Below, piece by piece: positions 9,147 to 17,331 of a stretch of 64,000 nucleotides of DNA (position 1 is the stretch's first letter; each line of letters begins with the position of its first letter). The notes under the pieces are model-generated. The model was not told the DNA's origin, made no database searches, and was given only the letters and a program-made list of their open reading frames with translations. The DNA comes from Lewinellaceae bacterium (GTDB lineage Bacteria > Bacteroidota > Bacteroidia > Chitinophagales > Saprospiraceae): NCBI GenBank assembly GCA_020636325.1, contig JACJYC010000002.1:1029501-1093500 (forward strand), written 5' to 3'. Position numbers and translations under genes: made by a program.

Positions 9147-10112
9147 ATGACAGACAAGGAATACTTCTCCCACCTCTACGAGATTGCCAGCCACCTCAAC
9201 CGGGAATTCTCCCTGCCTTCGGCGCTGCGGAAGGCGCTGGAAAAAACGGTGGAGCTGCTCAACCTGGAAACGGGCTGGATCTGGCTGGTGCAGCGGGATA
9301 ACCTGTCGGTTTATCTTGCGGCGTCCTACAACCTGCCGCCGGCGCTCAGCGACCACCCGGAGCGCCTTTCGGGGTGGTGTTACTGCATCGAAAAATACCT
9401 GACCAGCGATATGGACCGGGCGCGCAATATCAGCGAGATCACCTGCTCCCGGCTCAAGGACATCAAAACCGGCACGCGCGACCTGAAATTCCACGCCACC
9501 ATTCCCATCACCATCAGCGGCCAGAAGATCGGGATCATCAACCTGGTCAGCAAGGAAACCCAGCAGCTGGACGAGAAGCAACTCTCCATCCTCAACACGA
9601 TCAGCGAACTGGTGGGGATCGCCATTCAGCGGACCCGGCTCCAGGAGTCGTATGATGTCCGGTCGCATAAGGCCGGGGGAACGGTCATGGAGGTCCTTGA
9701 CCGGGTGGTGCAATCCCGGCTGAAGAACCTGCTTTCCACCCTTGAGTCGGCTGAGGCGTTTGCCCGCCGCAAGGACCTGCCCAACACCCTGCGCGGCATC
9801 GGCCTGTCGCTCGATGAAGCCCGGGCGTTGCAGCACCAGCTTTCCCTGATCCTGGAGGAAAAAGCGGACCACAAACCGGCAAAAACGCCGGAATCCAGCG
9901 TCAGCTACCCCGCTTCACCGTTGACCGGCAGGGAGCTTGAAGTCCTCACCCTGGTGCGCAAAGGCCTGACCAACCGCCAGATCGCCGAACAATTGTACAT
10001 CGCCGAGCGAACGGTGAAATTCCATCTCACTTCGATCATGTCCAAGCTCTATGCGGGTAATCGAACGGAGGCGGTGGATACGGCTTTGAAACGGGGGTTG
10101 TTGGGGGTTTGA
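9147..10112 (+). CDS. GAF domain LuxR-type transcriptional regulator, 321 aa
   Basis: Residues about 10-160 form a GAF sensor domain (SHLNREFSLPSALRKALEKT start, ATIPITISGQKIGIINLVSK core). About 175-250 is a helical linker, and 259-321 is a LuxR/GerE helix-turn-helix (LTGRELEVLTLVRKGLTNRQ followed by RTVKFHLTSIMSKL). It lacks a receiver domain, so it senses a ligand or protein partner through GAF rather than phosphorylation. It sits 15 nt after the flavin-reductase-like gene; a redox or flavin-related signal is conceivable but only inference. Start chosen at the first ATG after the previous stop. Confidence 0.85.
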   Translation: MTDKEYFSHLYEIASHLNREFSLPSALRKALEKTVELLNLETGWIWLVQRDNLSVYLAASYNLPPALSDHPERLSGWCYCIEKYLTSDMDRARNISEITCSRLKDIKTGTRDLKFHATIPITISGQKIGIINLVSKETQQLDEKQLSILNTISELVGIAIQRTRLQESYDVRSHKAGGTVMEVLDRVVQSRLKNLLSTLESAEAFARRKDLPNTLRGIGLSLDEARALQHQLSLILEEKADHKPAKTPESSVSYPASPLTGRELEVLTLVRKGLTNRQIAEQLYIAERTVKFHLTSIMSKLYAGNRTEAVDTALKRGLLGV

Positions 10113-10565
10113 TGGTTCATTGATTCATTGTTGGGTTTTTGTTTGGGATCTGCTTTTAATTTGTTTTATGGCTTCCTGGTTGGATTGTTTTATGGTTGGG
10201 CGTTCGCAGTAAAGTCGAGATATCGCCTTCCTCCGACTGACAACTGCCGTCGATCCGGGATTTGCCGGCACAGATGTTGCCGGTTGAAAAGCGATCACAT
10301 ACCGGCCCTACAGGCCGGAACCGTAAAAATGCAACCGGGATGCTACCGACATGGCGGACCTAAAGGCCCGTGCTGTCGTTGCCAATCGGCTTCTTTAACC
10401 TTTATCCTTGACATAGCCCGCAGGGCCGTTGAAAAGCCGAAACATAGCCTTTCCTGTTTCTGCCTGTACCAAAGTACGGGTGTTTTTCCCGCCATTGGTA
10501 CGTTTTTTTCCGGCCAGGCTGCCTTGATATTTGCAGTGTCATTCAAATACAGAAAATCGAATATC
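10113..10565. other. 453-bp intergenic region before the SDR gene
   Basis: The frame of the following SDR stays open through most of this region (from 10128), but the translation is Cys- and Trp-rich with no similarity to SDR sequences, and the SDR fold starts cleanly at 10566. The first 90 nt are T/G-rich low complexity. A -7-like GATATTTG lies at 10526-10533, 32 nt before the SDR ATG. No RNA or mobile element was recognised. Confidence 0.5.
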
Positions 10566-11273
10566 ATGACCGACCAAAAAACAGCCCTGATCACAGGCGC
10601 TTCCAAAGGATTGGGTTTTGCCCTGGCGGAAAGCCTCGCCCGCGAAGGATGGAAGCTATTGATCGACGCCCGGAATGCCCGGCAATTGCTCGCCGCAAAA
10701 AACCAGCTCTCCGACCTGACCGAAGTGATCGCCATATCGGGCGACGTACGGGATGAAATACACTTGTTGCAACTGGCCGAAGCCCTGGAAAAGAACGGCT
10801 GGACACTGGACCTGGTGGTGAACAATGCCTCGGTTCTGGGCGGATCGCCGTTACCCCGGTTGCTCGACCACCCGGTTGAGGACCTGCACGTGGTCTTTCA
10901 CACCAACCTGATCGCGCCGATCAGTCTGTTGCAGAAAGTGAGGCCGTTTTTGCAACCCGGCGCCGTCGTCATCAATGTCAGCAGCGATGCGGGGGCGGAA
11001 GCCTATGAAACCTGGGGCGCTTACGGCGGCAGCAAGGCCGGCCTGGACCACGTGACGGCTGTCCTGGCCAAGGAAAACCCTGCATTCAGGTTTTACGCCT
11101 TTGACCCGGGCGACATGCGTACGGACATGCACCAGGACGCTTTTCCCGGGGAGGATATTTCCGACCGGCCGCTGCCAGGTGAATTTGCCGTACCCGCAAT
11201 CCTTGAAATCATCCGGAATCCGCTGCCCGGCGGGCGGTATACCACCCAACTGTTAAAACAACCGCAACTATGA
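10566..11273 (+). CDS. Short-chain dehydrogenase/reductase (SDR), 235 aa
   Basis: Classical SDR. The Rossmann motif TGASKGLG (TGxxxGxG) is near residue 10, NNAS stands in place of NNAG near 85, a catalytic Ser lies in VINVSSDAG, and YGGSK (YxxxK) is near 155. NAD(P)H-dependent oxidation or reduction of an unknown alcohol/ketone. The start at 10566 matches the usual few residues before the first beta strand. Its last four bases (ATGA) overlap the start of the QueA-like gene, indicating translational coupling and a shared function or pathway. Confidence 0.88.
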   Translation: MTDQKTALITGASKGLGFALAESLAREGWKLLIDARNARQLLAAKNQLSDLTEVIAISGDVRDEIHLLQLAEALEKNGWTLDLVVNNASVLGGSPLPRLLDHPVEDLHVVFHTNLIAPISLLQKVRPFLQPGAVVINVSSDAGAEAYETWGAYGGSKAGLDHVTAVLAKENPAFRFYAFDPGDMRTDMHQDAFPGEDISDRPLPGEFAVPAILEIIRNPLPGGRYTTQLLKQPQL

Positions 11274-12325
11274 CCGCTGCAACCCAAAGGATCATTGAAT
11301 TCGACCTGCCCGAGCGCCTGGCCTGCCCCCAACCGACCGAAGACAGAAACCTGGCCAGAGATGAAGTGCGCCTGCTGGTGACCGACGGCGCCGGGCGGGT
11401 CGAACACACCCAATTCACCCGGTTTGACGAATACCTTGAAGCCGGCGATGTCCTGGTGGTCAATACCTCGGCCACCATTCCTGCGGCCTTGCCGGTTTTT
11501 TTGCCTGACGGCGCAAAGGGCGTCGTCCATTTCAGCAACCGGGTGAGCGAAACCGAATGGCTGATGGAGGTACGGGAAATCACCGGCGACAAGACCGTCA
11601 GATGGAAAGGCGGCGAACCCGGCATGGTCTTCGATCTGCCGGATCAGGCCGCCATCCGGTTGGACCGCCGGTTTTACAAAGACCGGCAGCTGTTGGACCT
11701 CTGGATCGCCGGGTTCGAAGCCGGCCAGCCTGCCGGGGCGTACCTGAGGGCCCATGCAAGGCCCATTCAATACGAAAAACTCAATCGGAGGTACCCGCTG
11801 GCCTATTACCAGACCTTTTTCTCGTTTCAACCCGGCAGTTCCGAGATGCCGTCAGCCGGCCGCGGATTTACCCGGGAGCTGGTAGACCGGCTGCTCAAAA
11901 AAGGCGTGGTGTTTGCTCCGGTCCTTTTGCATACCGGCGTTTCGAGCCTGGAAGAGAACGAACGGCCCTATCCGGAGTACATGGAAGTCGACCCGGTATC
12001 GGCAGCCATTGTCAATGCCGCAAAAGCGCAGGACCGGCGGGTCATTGCCGTCGGCACCACGGCTATCCGCGCACTTGAAACGGCGACGGACAGTGCCGGC
12101 AAGGTGATCCCTTTCAGGGGAGATACCGAACTCTATATCCATGAGGGTTATCAGATGAAAACAGTGGACGGGTTGCTCACCGGATTCCACGAACCCCGGG
12201 CCTCCCATTTGCATATGCTGCAGTCGCTGGCGGGTTTCGGGCATATCGATCGCGCTTACCGGGTTGCCGTCCGGAAGGATTACTATTGGCACCAATTCGG
12301 CGATCTGCACCTTATTTTGTCGTGA
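11270..12325 (+). CDS. QueA-like S-adenosylmethionine:tRNA ribosyltransferase-isomerase paralogue, 351 aa
   Basis: Overall collinear with QueA, which adds the ribosyl moiety of SAM to preQ1-tRNA: FDLPERLACPQP start, GDVLVVNTSATIPAALP, YQTFFSFQPGSSEMPSAGRG, IAVGTTAIRALET, GYQMKTVDGLLTGFHEPRAS. Positions highly conserved in true QueA differ: the NDTRVIPARL-type motif is NTSATIPAAL (both Arg missing), PTAGLHF is PSAGRGF, and LHVGAGTF is LHTGVSSL. This suggests a paralogue with another substrate, so I give no gene symbol. ATG at 11270 overlaps the SDR stop. COG0809 membership is firm; queuosine activity is doubtful. Confidence 0.85.
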   Translation: MTAATQRIIEFDLPERLACPQPTEDRNLARDEVRLLVTDGAGRVEHTQFTRFDEYLEAGDVLVVNTSATIPAALPVFLPDGAKGVVHFSNRVSETEWLMEVREITGDKTVRWKGGEPGMVFDLPDQAAIRLDRRFYKDRQLLDLWIAGFEAGQPAGAYLRAHARPIQYEKLNRRYPLAYYQTFFSFQPGSSEMPSAGRGFTRELVDRLLKKGVVFAPVLLHTGVSSLEENERPYPEYMEVDPVSAAIVNAAKAQDRRVIAVGTTAIRALETATDSAGKVIPFRGDTELYIHEGYQMKTVDGLLTGFHEPRASHLHMLQSLAGFGHIDRAYRVAVRKDYYWHQFGDLHLILS

Positions 12326-12382
12326 CGACGAAGAAATGAGCATTTCCAACTGACCTTTTCTACGCTGCTTCCGGGGATGGTT

Positions 12383-12390
12383 TAAATTTG
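12383..12390 (+). promoter_or_regulatory. Candidate -7 element (TAAATTTG)
   Basis: TAAATTTG lies 22 nt before the ATG at 12413, the usual distance for a Bacteroidota promoter. No good TTG at -33 was seen. Confidence 0.4.
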
Positions 12391-12412
12391 GCGACTACTA
12401 ATCCGGATCAAT

Positions 12413-12946
12413 ATGGAACCTACCAAAAAACGCATTTTGGCCGTTTCCGGGAGCACGCGTTTAAACTCCGCCAACGGCGTGATCCTTCAGACGATTGCCG
12501 ACCTTTACCGCCGGAAATCAGACATTCATATCTATCCCGACCTGGCGGCACTTCCTCATTTTGATCCGGGACTGGATGAGGCGGAAACACCTGATATCGT
12601 TCTGGATTTTCACCGTCAGATCGCCCAATCGGACGGGGTGATCATTTGCACTCCTGAATACGTCTTCAGCTTGCCTGCCGTATTGAAAAACGCAATTGAA
12701 TGGACGGTGGCCACTACCTTGTTTTCCAATAAACCCGTTGCTTTGATCACAGCCTCTTCTTCCGGGGAAAAAGCTCATGAATCCCTGATCATGATCATGA
12801 AAACGCTCTACGCCAGGGTTGAAGATGAAGCTTGTTTGTTGATCAGAGGGGTGAAAAGCAAAATCGGGGTGGACAAACAAATTTCAGATCCTGTTGTTTT
12901 AAACAAAATAAATTCCACGATAGAAGCATTTTTAAAAATGGTATAA
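12413..12946 (+). CDS. NADPH-dependent FMN reductase family protein, 177 aa
   Basis: Flavodoxin-like fold of the FMN_red family (ChrR/YieF, azoreductase-like). The phosphate-binding loop is SGSTRLNSANG (residues about 12-22); the flavin/dimer motif is TPEYVFSLPAVLKNAIEW (about 80-97), which is diagnostic, and ASSSGEKAHES corresponds to the third loop. It would transfer electrons from NAD(P)H to FMN and then to quinones, metals or azo compounds in the cytoplasm. Length is normal. It has its own candidate promoter; the following secreted gene begins 28 nt later and may be cotranscribed. Confidence 0.88.
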   Translation: MEPTKKRILAVSGSTRLNSANGVILQTIADLYRRKSDIHIYPDLAALPHFDPGLDEAETPDIVLDFHRQIAQSDGVIICTPEYVFSLPAVLKNAIEWTVATTLFSNKPVALITASSSGEKAHESLIMIMKTLYARVEDEACLLIRGVKSKIGVDKQISDPVVLNKINSTIEAFLKMV

Positions 12947-12974
12947 GGTGTTTTAAGAAAATCAAGGTATTTAT

Positions 12975-13691
12975 ATGAACAAGATCCTGTTTTTTGCCGC
13001 CGCCTTCCTTTTACCTTGTCTCAGTATGGCCCAATCTGACGGGCAAGCCAAATACGAAGTGGTTTCGTACATTCTCAACGGGAACCTCCTGAGCTTTGAT
13101 TATGACTATATGTTTGCCCAACGGGAGGAAGAGCCGCAGGAGTACGGTTTTGCTTCCCGTCCGGATTCCGTTGTCCTGTACGACCTGGAGACCTTCCGCG
13201 AAAAGCCCATGGCAGGCAAGGATTACAGATCGGCCTACCAGAAGCAGATCAACAACCAATACAAAAAGGAAATTGCCTTCTGGAAAAGCCGCGACAGGGC
13301 GAAGGAAAAGATCATTCTGCTGGAAGGCATGGATAAACGGGCGCTGTTCTACAATGCCAAATACATCAACAAGGCGGAATATCCCGGTTCAGAAAACCTG
13401 ATTGAAGGTTTGATCAAATCCTCCTCCGTCATCTGGGATACGCAAAAGATCACCGGCGAACACGGGGTGAGGATATTGCCGCTCACGCCCGCCAATACAG
13501 CGGCCTTTCACCACCAGGGCGCCGGATTCATACAACTTTCGGATGTGATCATGGACGAATCCCAGACCCGGTCTGCGGTGCTCATGCACTGGTTCTGCGG
13601 GGATGAATGCGGCGCCTGCTACCTGCTCCTGCTGGGCAAGGAAAACGGGCAATGGCATTACCGCCAGATCCGGATGCTCTGGGAAAGTTGA
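12975..13691 (+). CDS. Hypothetical secreted protein, 238 aa
   Basis: A signal peptide MNKILFFAAAFLLPCLSMAQ predicts export. The mature protein has no motif I recognise. It has a Cys pair near the C-terminus (WFCGDECGACYLLLLGKE) that could bind metal or form a disulfide. Its stop codon at 13689-13691 directly abuts the stop of the minus-strand Ada-like gene, so the two genes are convergent with no spacer. Confidence 0.7.
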   Translation: MNKILFFAAAFLLPCLSMAQSDGQAKYEVVSYILNGNLLSFDYDYMFAQREEEPQEYGFASRPDSVVLYDLETFREKPMAGKDYRSAYQKQINNQYKKEIAFWKSRDRAKEKIILLEGMDKRALFYNAKYINKAEYPGSENLIEGLIKSSSVIWDTQKITGEHGVRILPLTPANTAAFHHQGAGFIQLSDVIMDESQTRSAVLMHWFCGDECGACYLLLLGKENGQWHYRQIRMLWES

Positions 13692-14597
13692 TCAGGACAG
13701 GAAACCGGTAATGGCCTTCAACCCGTCCAGCAAGGCAAATACCTTGAGGAAGGCAGCTCCGCCGAGTTTGGCCATTTCCCATCCGAGAATGGCTTTTTTC
13801 CGGGTTTTCCCCCAATTGTAACCGCCGGTATCGCCGGTTTTTCGGATCACCCTGTGGCAGGGGATCAGAAACCCTACCGGGTTGGAGCCGATGGCCGTAC
13901 CCACGGCGCGGTGGGCGTTCGGATGGCCGATGGCCTTTGCGATCTGATCGTAGGTGGTTACGGCGCCCGGAGGGATCGACAAGAGCGCTTCCCATACCTT
14001 GAGCTGGAAATTGGTGCCCTGGGCCAGGATCGTCAGTTTTTGCAGGTTCTTTTGATCCGGCGAAAAGATCCGTTGGAGATAAGCCTGGGTGAATTCAGGC
14101 GCATGTACCAGCTCGGCCGCTGCCCATTTTTGCCGGAAATCCTCGAATTCGGTCCGCCGGCGATCCTCATCCACAAAACCGAGGCCGCAAATGCCCTTCT
14201 CCGTGGCCGCCAGAAAACACATTCCGAACGGCGTGCTGTGGTATCCGTACCGGATGACCTCCCCCAGGCCGCCTTTCTGGAAGGCGCCGGGCGTAACGCC
14301 TTCAATGTTCACAAACAGGTCATAGACCCTGGATTGCGCCGAAAGGCCTGCTGCATCCGCCGCGTCCTGCATATTGGAAAACTCATGTATCCTGCTCCGC
14401 AGAAAATCCAGGGTGAGAAATTGGGTGAATCGCTTGGGACTTACGCCCGCCCATTCCGTGAAGATGCGTTGGAAATGCTCCGGCGAGAGGTGGATCCGGG
14501 CCGCTACTTCCCGAAGGTCGGGTTGTTCCCGGAAATGTTCGGTCAGGAATTCGATGGCTGCGGCCACCCGGTCATAATTCAAATTGTCCTGAGTCAT
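13692..14597 (-). CDS. AraC-type HTH / methylated-DNA-protein-cysteine methyltransferase fusion (Ada-like), 301 aa
   Basis: Residues about 5-105 are an AraC-type helix-turn-helix (REVAARIHLSPEHFQRIFTE; GVSPKRFTQFL). Residues about 118-275 are an O6-alkylguanine-DNA alkyltransferase with the acceptor Cys247 in IPCHRVI, preceded by the DNA-binding helix region RAVGTAIGSNPVGFLIP. It would repair O6-methylguanine by irreversible methyl transfer and possibly regulate transcription. Unlike E. coli Ada it has no N-terminal zinc/phosphotriester domain (no Cys-rich AdaA block), so a methylation-triggered activator role through that domain is absent. A candidate promoter lies upstream at 14615-14645. 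Confidence 0.9.
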   Translation of the reverse strand: MTQDNLNYDRVAAAIEFLTEHFREQPDLREVAARIHLSPEHFQRIFTEWAGVSPKRFTQFLTLDFLRSRIHEFSNMQDAADAAGLSAQSRVYDLFVNIEGVTPGAFQKGGLGEVIRYGYHSTPFGMCFLAATEKGICGLGFVDEDRRRTEFEDFRQKWAAAELVHAPEFTQAYLQRIFSPDQKNLQKLTILAQGTNFQLKVWEALLSIPPGAVTTYDQIAKAIGHPNAHRAVGTAIGSNPVGFLIPCHRVIRKTGDTGGYNWGKTRKKAILGWEMAKLGGAAFLKVFALLDGLKAITGFLS

Positions 14598-14614
14598 TGC
14601 GCTGAATTTTTATA

Positions 14615-14645
14615 CAAAATAACCGGTAATGCGGCTGCAGGACAA
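14615..14645 (-). promoter_or_regulatory. Candidate Bacteroidota promoter for the Ada-like gene
   Basis: On the minus strand TTG (14643-14645), then exactly 20 nt, then TTATTTTG (14615-14622), one mismatch to TAnnTTTG. The ATG is 17 nt downstream. Confidence 0.5.
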
Positions 14646-14667
14646 CCCGAAACTTGCGGTATTTGTT

Positions 14668-15180
14668 TCAGTTGCCGGGGGTGTTTCGAGTCCGCCACTT
14701 GAAGGATTGGTTGTCGAGCGCCCTGGAGATGGCGAGGATGCCGTCGAGGTGGTCGCATTCGTGCTGGAGGAGTTCGGACAGGTCGTCTTCGAGCTCCCAG
14801 GTTTGTTCCTGCCATTGGAGGTCGCGAAAGCGGAGTTTGCATCGCCGGTGTCGCCGGAGCCGGACCAGCAGGTTGGGAAAGCTCATGCAGTCGTCCCAAA
14901 GTTCCATCATTTCCTGGCTCAGGCCGGACAGTTCCGGATTGATCATGGCCACCGGGCGATCGATGTTGAGGACTACGAGCCGTTTCATGACACCCAGTTG
15001 CGGGGCCGCAATGGCTCTGCCGGCGCCGTACCGGGCCCTGAATTCGAGGATGACATTGGCCATGGCGTTCACGATGTCCGGCAATTCGGGCAATTCGTGT
15101 TCCATGATCGCCGCGCAGGGTTGGTAGAGGCGGGAATCTCCGAGGAGGAGGACATCGTTGAGGTGAAAATCAGTTTTCAT
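14668..15180 (-). CDS. Peptide deformylase, divergent, 170 aa
   Basis: Metal-dependent removal of the N-formyl group from nascent proteins. The three family motifs are present but altered: GAGRAIAAPQ with Gln61 (canonical GxGLAAPQ), DDCMS with metal ligand Cys98 (canonical EGCLS), and QHECDHLDGI with His140, Glu141 and His144 (canonical QHExDHLxG). All metal ligands and the catalytic Glu remain, so activity is possible. The changes suggest a second, specialised deformylase rather than the housekeeping one. ATG at 15180 is preferred over a TTG four codons upstream. It is divergent from the TPR gene at 15306. Confidence 0.85.
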   Translation of the reverse strand: MKTDFHLNDVLLLGDSRLYQPCAAIMEHELPELPDIVNAMANVILEFRARYGAGRAIAAPQLGVMKRLVVLNIDRPVAMINPELSGLSQEMMELWDDCMSFPNLLVRLRRHRRCKLRFRDLQWQEQTWELEDDLSELLQHECDHLDGILAISRALDNQSFKWRTRNTPGN

Positions 15181-15244
15181 GGGGTGTGACAAATTTTTGA
15201 TTTTAACATAAAAAAAGCCCGAATGCTAAAGCAAAGGGGGGGGA

Positions 15245-15276
15245 TTTGGCGTTCTTTGAAAAAAAACTTAATTTTG
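15245..15276 (+). promoter_or_regulatory. Strong Bacteroidota promoter (TTTG-N20-TAATTTTG)
   Basis: TTTG at 15245-15248, exactly 20 nt, then TAATTTTG at 15269-15276: a full match to the Bacteroidota -33/-7 consensus. The ATG of the TPR gene is 30 nt downstream at 15306, so the start at 15306 is preferred over an in-frame TTG at 15246, which would lie inside the promoter. Confidence 0.7.
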
Positions 15277-15305
15277 GAGAGCGGTTATGCCTCCGGGATG
15301 TAAAA

Positions 15306-16157
15306 ATGGAATTTCCAAACGACAATATACAGCAACTATTCAAAGCAGCGGAGAATTATGAGCGAAGCAGCGACGTGTACAATGCTGTCAAACTCTTCAA
15401 GAAGATCATCCGCCTGCAGCCGGACTGGGCGCCGCCCTATGCCCGGTTGGCAGGGCTCTATAAAAGCCGCCAGGATTGGAAAGCAACGCTTCACTACAGC
15501 AAGAAGGCCGTAGCCCTGGATTCGTTGGATCAGGACTCATGGTGGACCCTGGGCATTGCCGCTACGGCGCTTAAAAAGTGGCGCATCGGCAGGAGTGTTT
15601 GGACCAAATTCGGGTGGACGGCCAAACCGAAGACCCTGGGTTGCCTGCGCCTTCAGTACGACAACCGGTTTGAGATCGTCTGGATGCAGATGCTGGACCC
15701 TGCCCGCGGAATGATCCTGAATATCCCGCACCCGGCATCAGATCGCCGTTACAGGGATGTCGTCCTGTTTGACCGGAGGAACGTTGTCGGCCATAATATC
15801 TACAATAAAAGAAAGGTGCCGGTATATGACGAGCTCGGCGAGTTCAAGCGATCGCTCTTCCAGGTTTTTTCCTGTGTGTTGCACGATCCTGCGCCCGACG
15901 ATGTAAAGGCGCTGGAGATCATCTGCAACAATAACGGGTTGGGCTTTGAGATCTGGTCGAATGCGACGAGCGAGTTGCTGCCCGCCAACCGGAAAGATCC
16001 GCCGGAATTTTACGGCCCCCAATGGCTGGAACAATCCTACAAGGGCGGCGCATTGGCGGCGATCGCTGCCCAGCACGAGGCCGAAGTGCTGCATGCGTTG
16101 AACAGCTGGCAGATCATTACCCTTAAAAATTATTCCGGCCTGGAAAGGCATCAATAG
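15306..16157 (+). CDS. TPR-containing protein of unknown function, 283 aa
   Basis: Residues about 8-100 contain two to three TPR motifs (YERSSDVYNAVKLFKKIIRLQP, WAPPYARLAGLYKSRQDWKA, then a helix pair around SLDQDSWWTLGIAA). The C-terminal 170 aa form a separate domain I do not recognise (a beta-rich stretch around RYRDVVLFDRRNVVGHN; a helical end around AAIAAQHEAEVLHALNSW). No signal peptide, so probably cytoplasmic. Only 2 nt separate it from the Nudix gene, so the two form an operon under the promoter at 15245-15276. Confidence 0.75.
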   Translation: MEFPNDNIQQLFKAAENYERSSDVYNAVKLFKKIIRLQPDWAPPYARLAGLYKSRQDWKATLHYSKKAVALDSLDQDSWWTLGIAATALKKWRIGRSVWTKFGWTAKPKTLGCLRLQYDNRFEIVWMQMLDPARGMILNIPHPASDRRYRDVVLFDRRNVVGHNIYNKRKVPVYDELGEFKRSLFQVFSCVLHDPAPDDVKALEIICNNNGLGFEIWSNATSELLPANRKDPPEFYGPQWLEQSYKGGALAAIAAQHEAEVLHALNSWQIITLKNYSGLERHQ

Positions 16158-16159
16158 TT

Positions 16160-16657
16160 ATGGATAAAACGATTGCATTTCCGCACGGCCTGAAACGGAG
16201 CGGTGTAATGGTGGTTTTGCAAAGCGGAAACCGGTACCTGTTGCTGAAGCGGAACAAGCCGCCCTATGTCGGGATTTATACCCCCATCGGCGGCAAGCTG
16301 GAACCCTATGAGGATCCCTATTCAGCGGCGGTCAGGGAGACCTGGGAGGAGACCGGCATACGGCCGGCCGGGTTCAGGTATGCGGGGGTGGTTGTAGAGA
16401 CCTCACCGGGCAGCTATAACTGGCAATGCAATATCTACCATGCCGAGATCCCGTATCAGGAGGCGCCGCCCTGCGACGAAGGCGAACTGGCCTGGATCCG
16501 GGATGATCGCCTGTCGGAAGCTCCGATCCCTGAGATTGACCACTACATGTTCGCTTACCTGAGCGCAGGCAGGCGCTTTGCCTTTAATGCCATTTTTGAT
16601 GAAAATCTGAACCTGCTGGAATTGACGGAGGAGCAGGAGGGCAAGCGGCTGAAATAG
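16160..16657 (+). CDS. Nudix hydrolase, 165 aa
   Basis: A complete Nudix box at residues about 45-67 follows the pattern G-x5-E-x7-REUxEExGU (GGKLEPYEDPYSAAVRE, then TWEETGI), which binds Mg2+ and cleaves nucleoside diphosphates linked to another moiety. The N-terminus and the MVVLQSGNRYLLLKRN strand resemble MutT/8-oxo-dGTPase-type enzymes, but the substrate cannot be fixed from sequence. It is in an operon with the TPR gene (2-nt gap). Confidence 0.92.
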   Translation: MDKTIAFPHGLKRSGVMVVLQSGNRYLLLKRNKPPYVGIYTPIGGKLEPYEDPYSAAVRETWEETGIRPAGFRYAGVVVETSPGSYNWQCNIYHAEIPYQEAPPCDEGELAWIRDDRLSEAPIPEIDHYMFAYLSAGRRFAFNAIFDENLNLLELTEEQEGKRLK

Positions 16658-16713
16658 GGGATCGCCCTCTCCTGGTCTTTGCCCCTTTGCAAAAATGTCC
16701 GGCAGTATGGAGA

Positions 16714-17331
16714 TCACCTCATTTTGGGCCGTCTTCTTTTTCCGCCCGGGGTCTGCATGCCGCCGCCTTTATTCATCATGCCCATCCGCATGGCGGCTTT
16801 CATTTGCCCGCGGTTGTTGATTGCTTTTTCGAACTGTTTGACCTGTTCCTTCAGGTTGGGTTCCGTGATCTTGAGCTGGTTCAGGTTGCGCATATAGACC
16901 TGGGCTTTGGCCCAGTTGCCCTTATTGGCGGCGATATTGGCCAGTTGAAGTTGAATCATGGCCTTTTCATTGTCCGTCTGGAGCTTGATCTTTTCGGCCA
17001 TTTCCAGGTATTTTTCACCGTTCTCGGTATCTTTCTGTGCCAGGGCCAACGAACCTTTCAGCATATAGAAGTAGGCCCGGTTGGTGGCATAGAGCCATTT
17101 GGGGTTGAGGGTGAGGCCAAGGTATTTCTCGGTTTTTTCCATGTCGGCGCTTTGGAGGGCTTTGGCAGCGGAGCCGACGGTGCCCAACAGTACGTAACCG
17201 ATCAGGAGGAAAAGGCCGACGAGCCAGAACGGGAAGCCGTACCAGAATCCGACGAAAGCGGAGAGCAGAATGCCGCCCAGGATGCCTGCGGCCATAAGGG
17301 CGATGCGCAAATATGGATTGATCAAAAACAT
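16714..17331 (-). CDS. Membrane-anchored TPR-type protein, 205 aa
   Basis: Two TM helices in the first 60 residues (about 10-30 and 34-54) anchor a cytoplasmic helical domain with TPR-like repeats (about 60-175: AKALQSADMEKTEKYLGLTL, LKGSLALAQKDTENGEKYLE, ANIAANKGNWAKAQVYMRNL). The C-terminal 30 residues are Met/Gly-rich then very basic (GGKRRRPKMR), perhaps binding nucleic acid or phospholipid. Function unknown. It is convergent with the Nudix gene; its promoter candidate is at 17350-17357. Confidence 0.75.
   Translation of the reverse strand: MFLINPYLRIALMAAGILGGILLSAFVGFWYGFPFWLVGLFLLIGYVLLGTVGSAAKALQSADMEKTEKYLGLTLNPKWLYATNRAYFYMLKGSLALAQKDTENGEKYLEMAEKIKLQTDNEKAMIQLQLANIAANKGNWAKAQVYMRNLNQLKITEPNLKEQVKQFEKAINNRGQMKAAMRMGMMNKGGGMQTPGGKRRRPKMR

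Noticed and set aside
10128..10565. N-terminal extension of the SDR (146 codons)
   Set aside because: The extension is Cys/Trp-rich, unlike SDR sequence, and the Rossmann fold begins at the internal ATG at 10566 with a -7-like box upstream.
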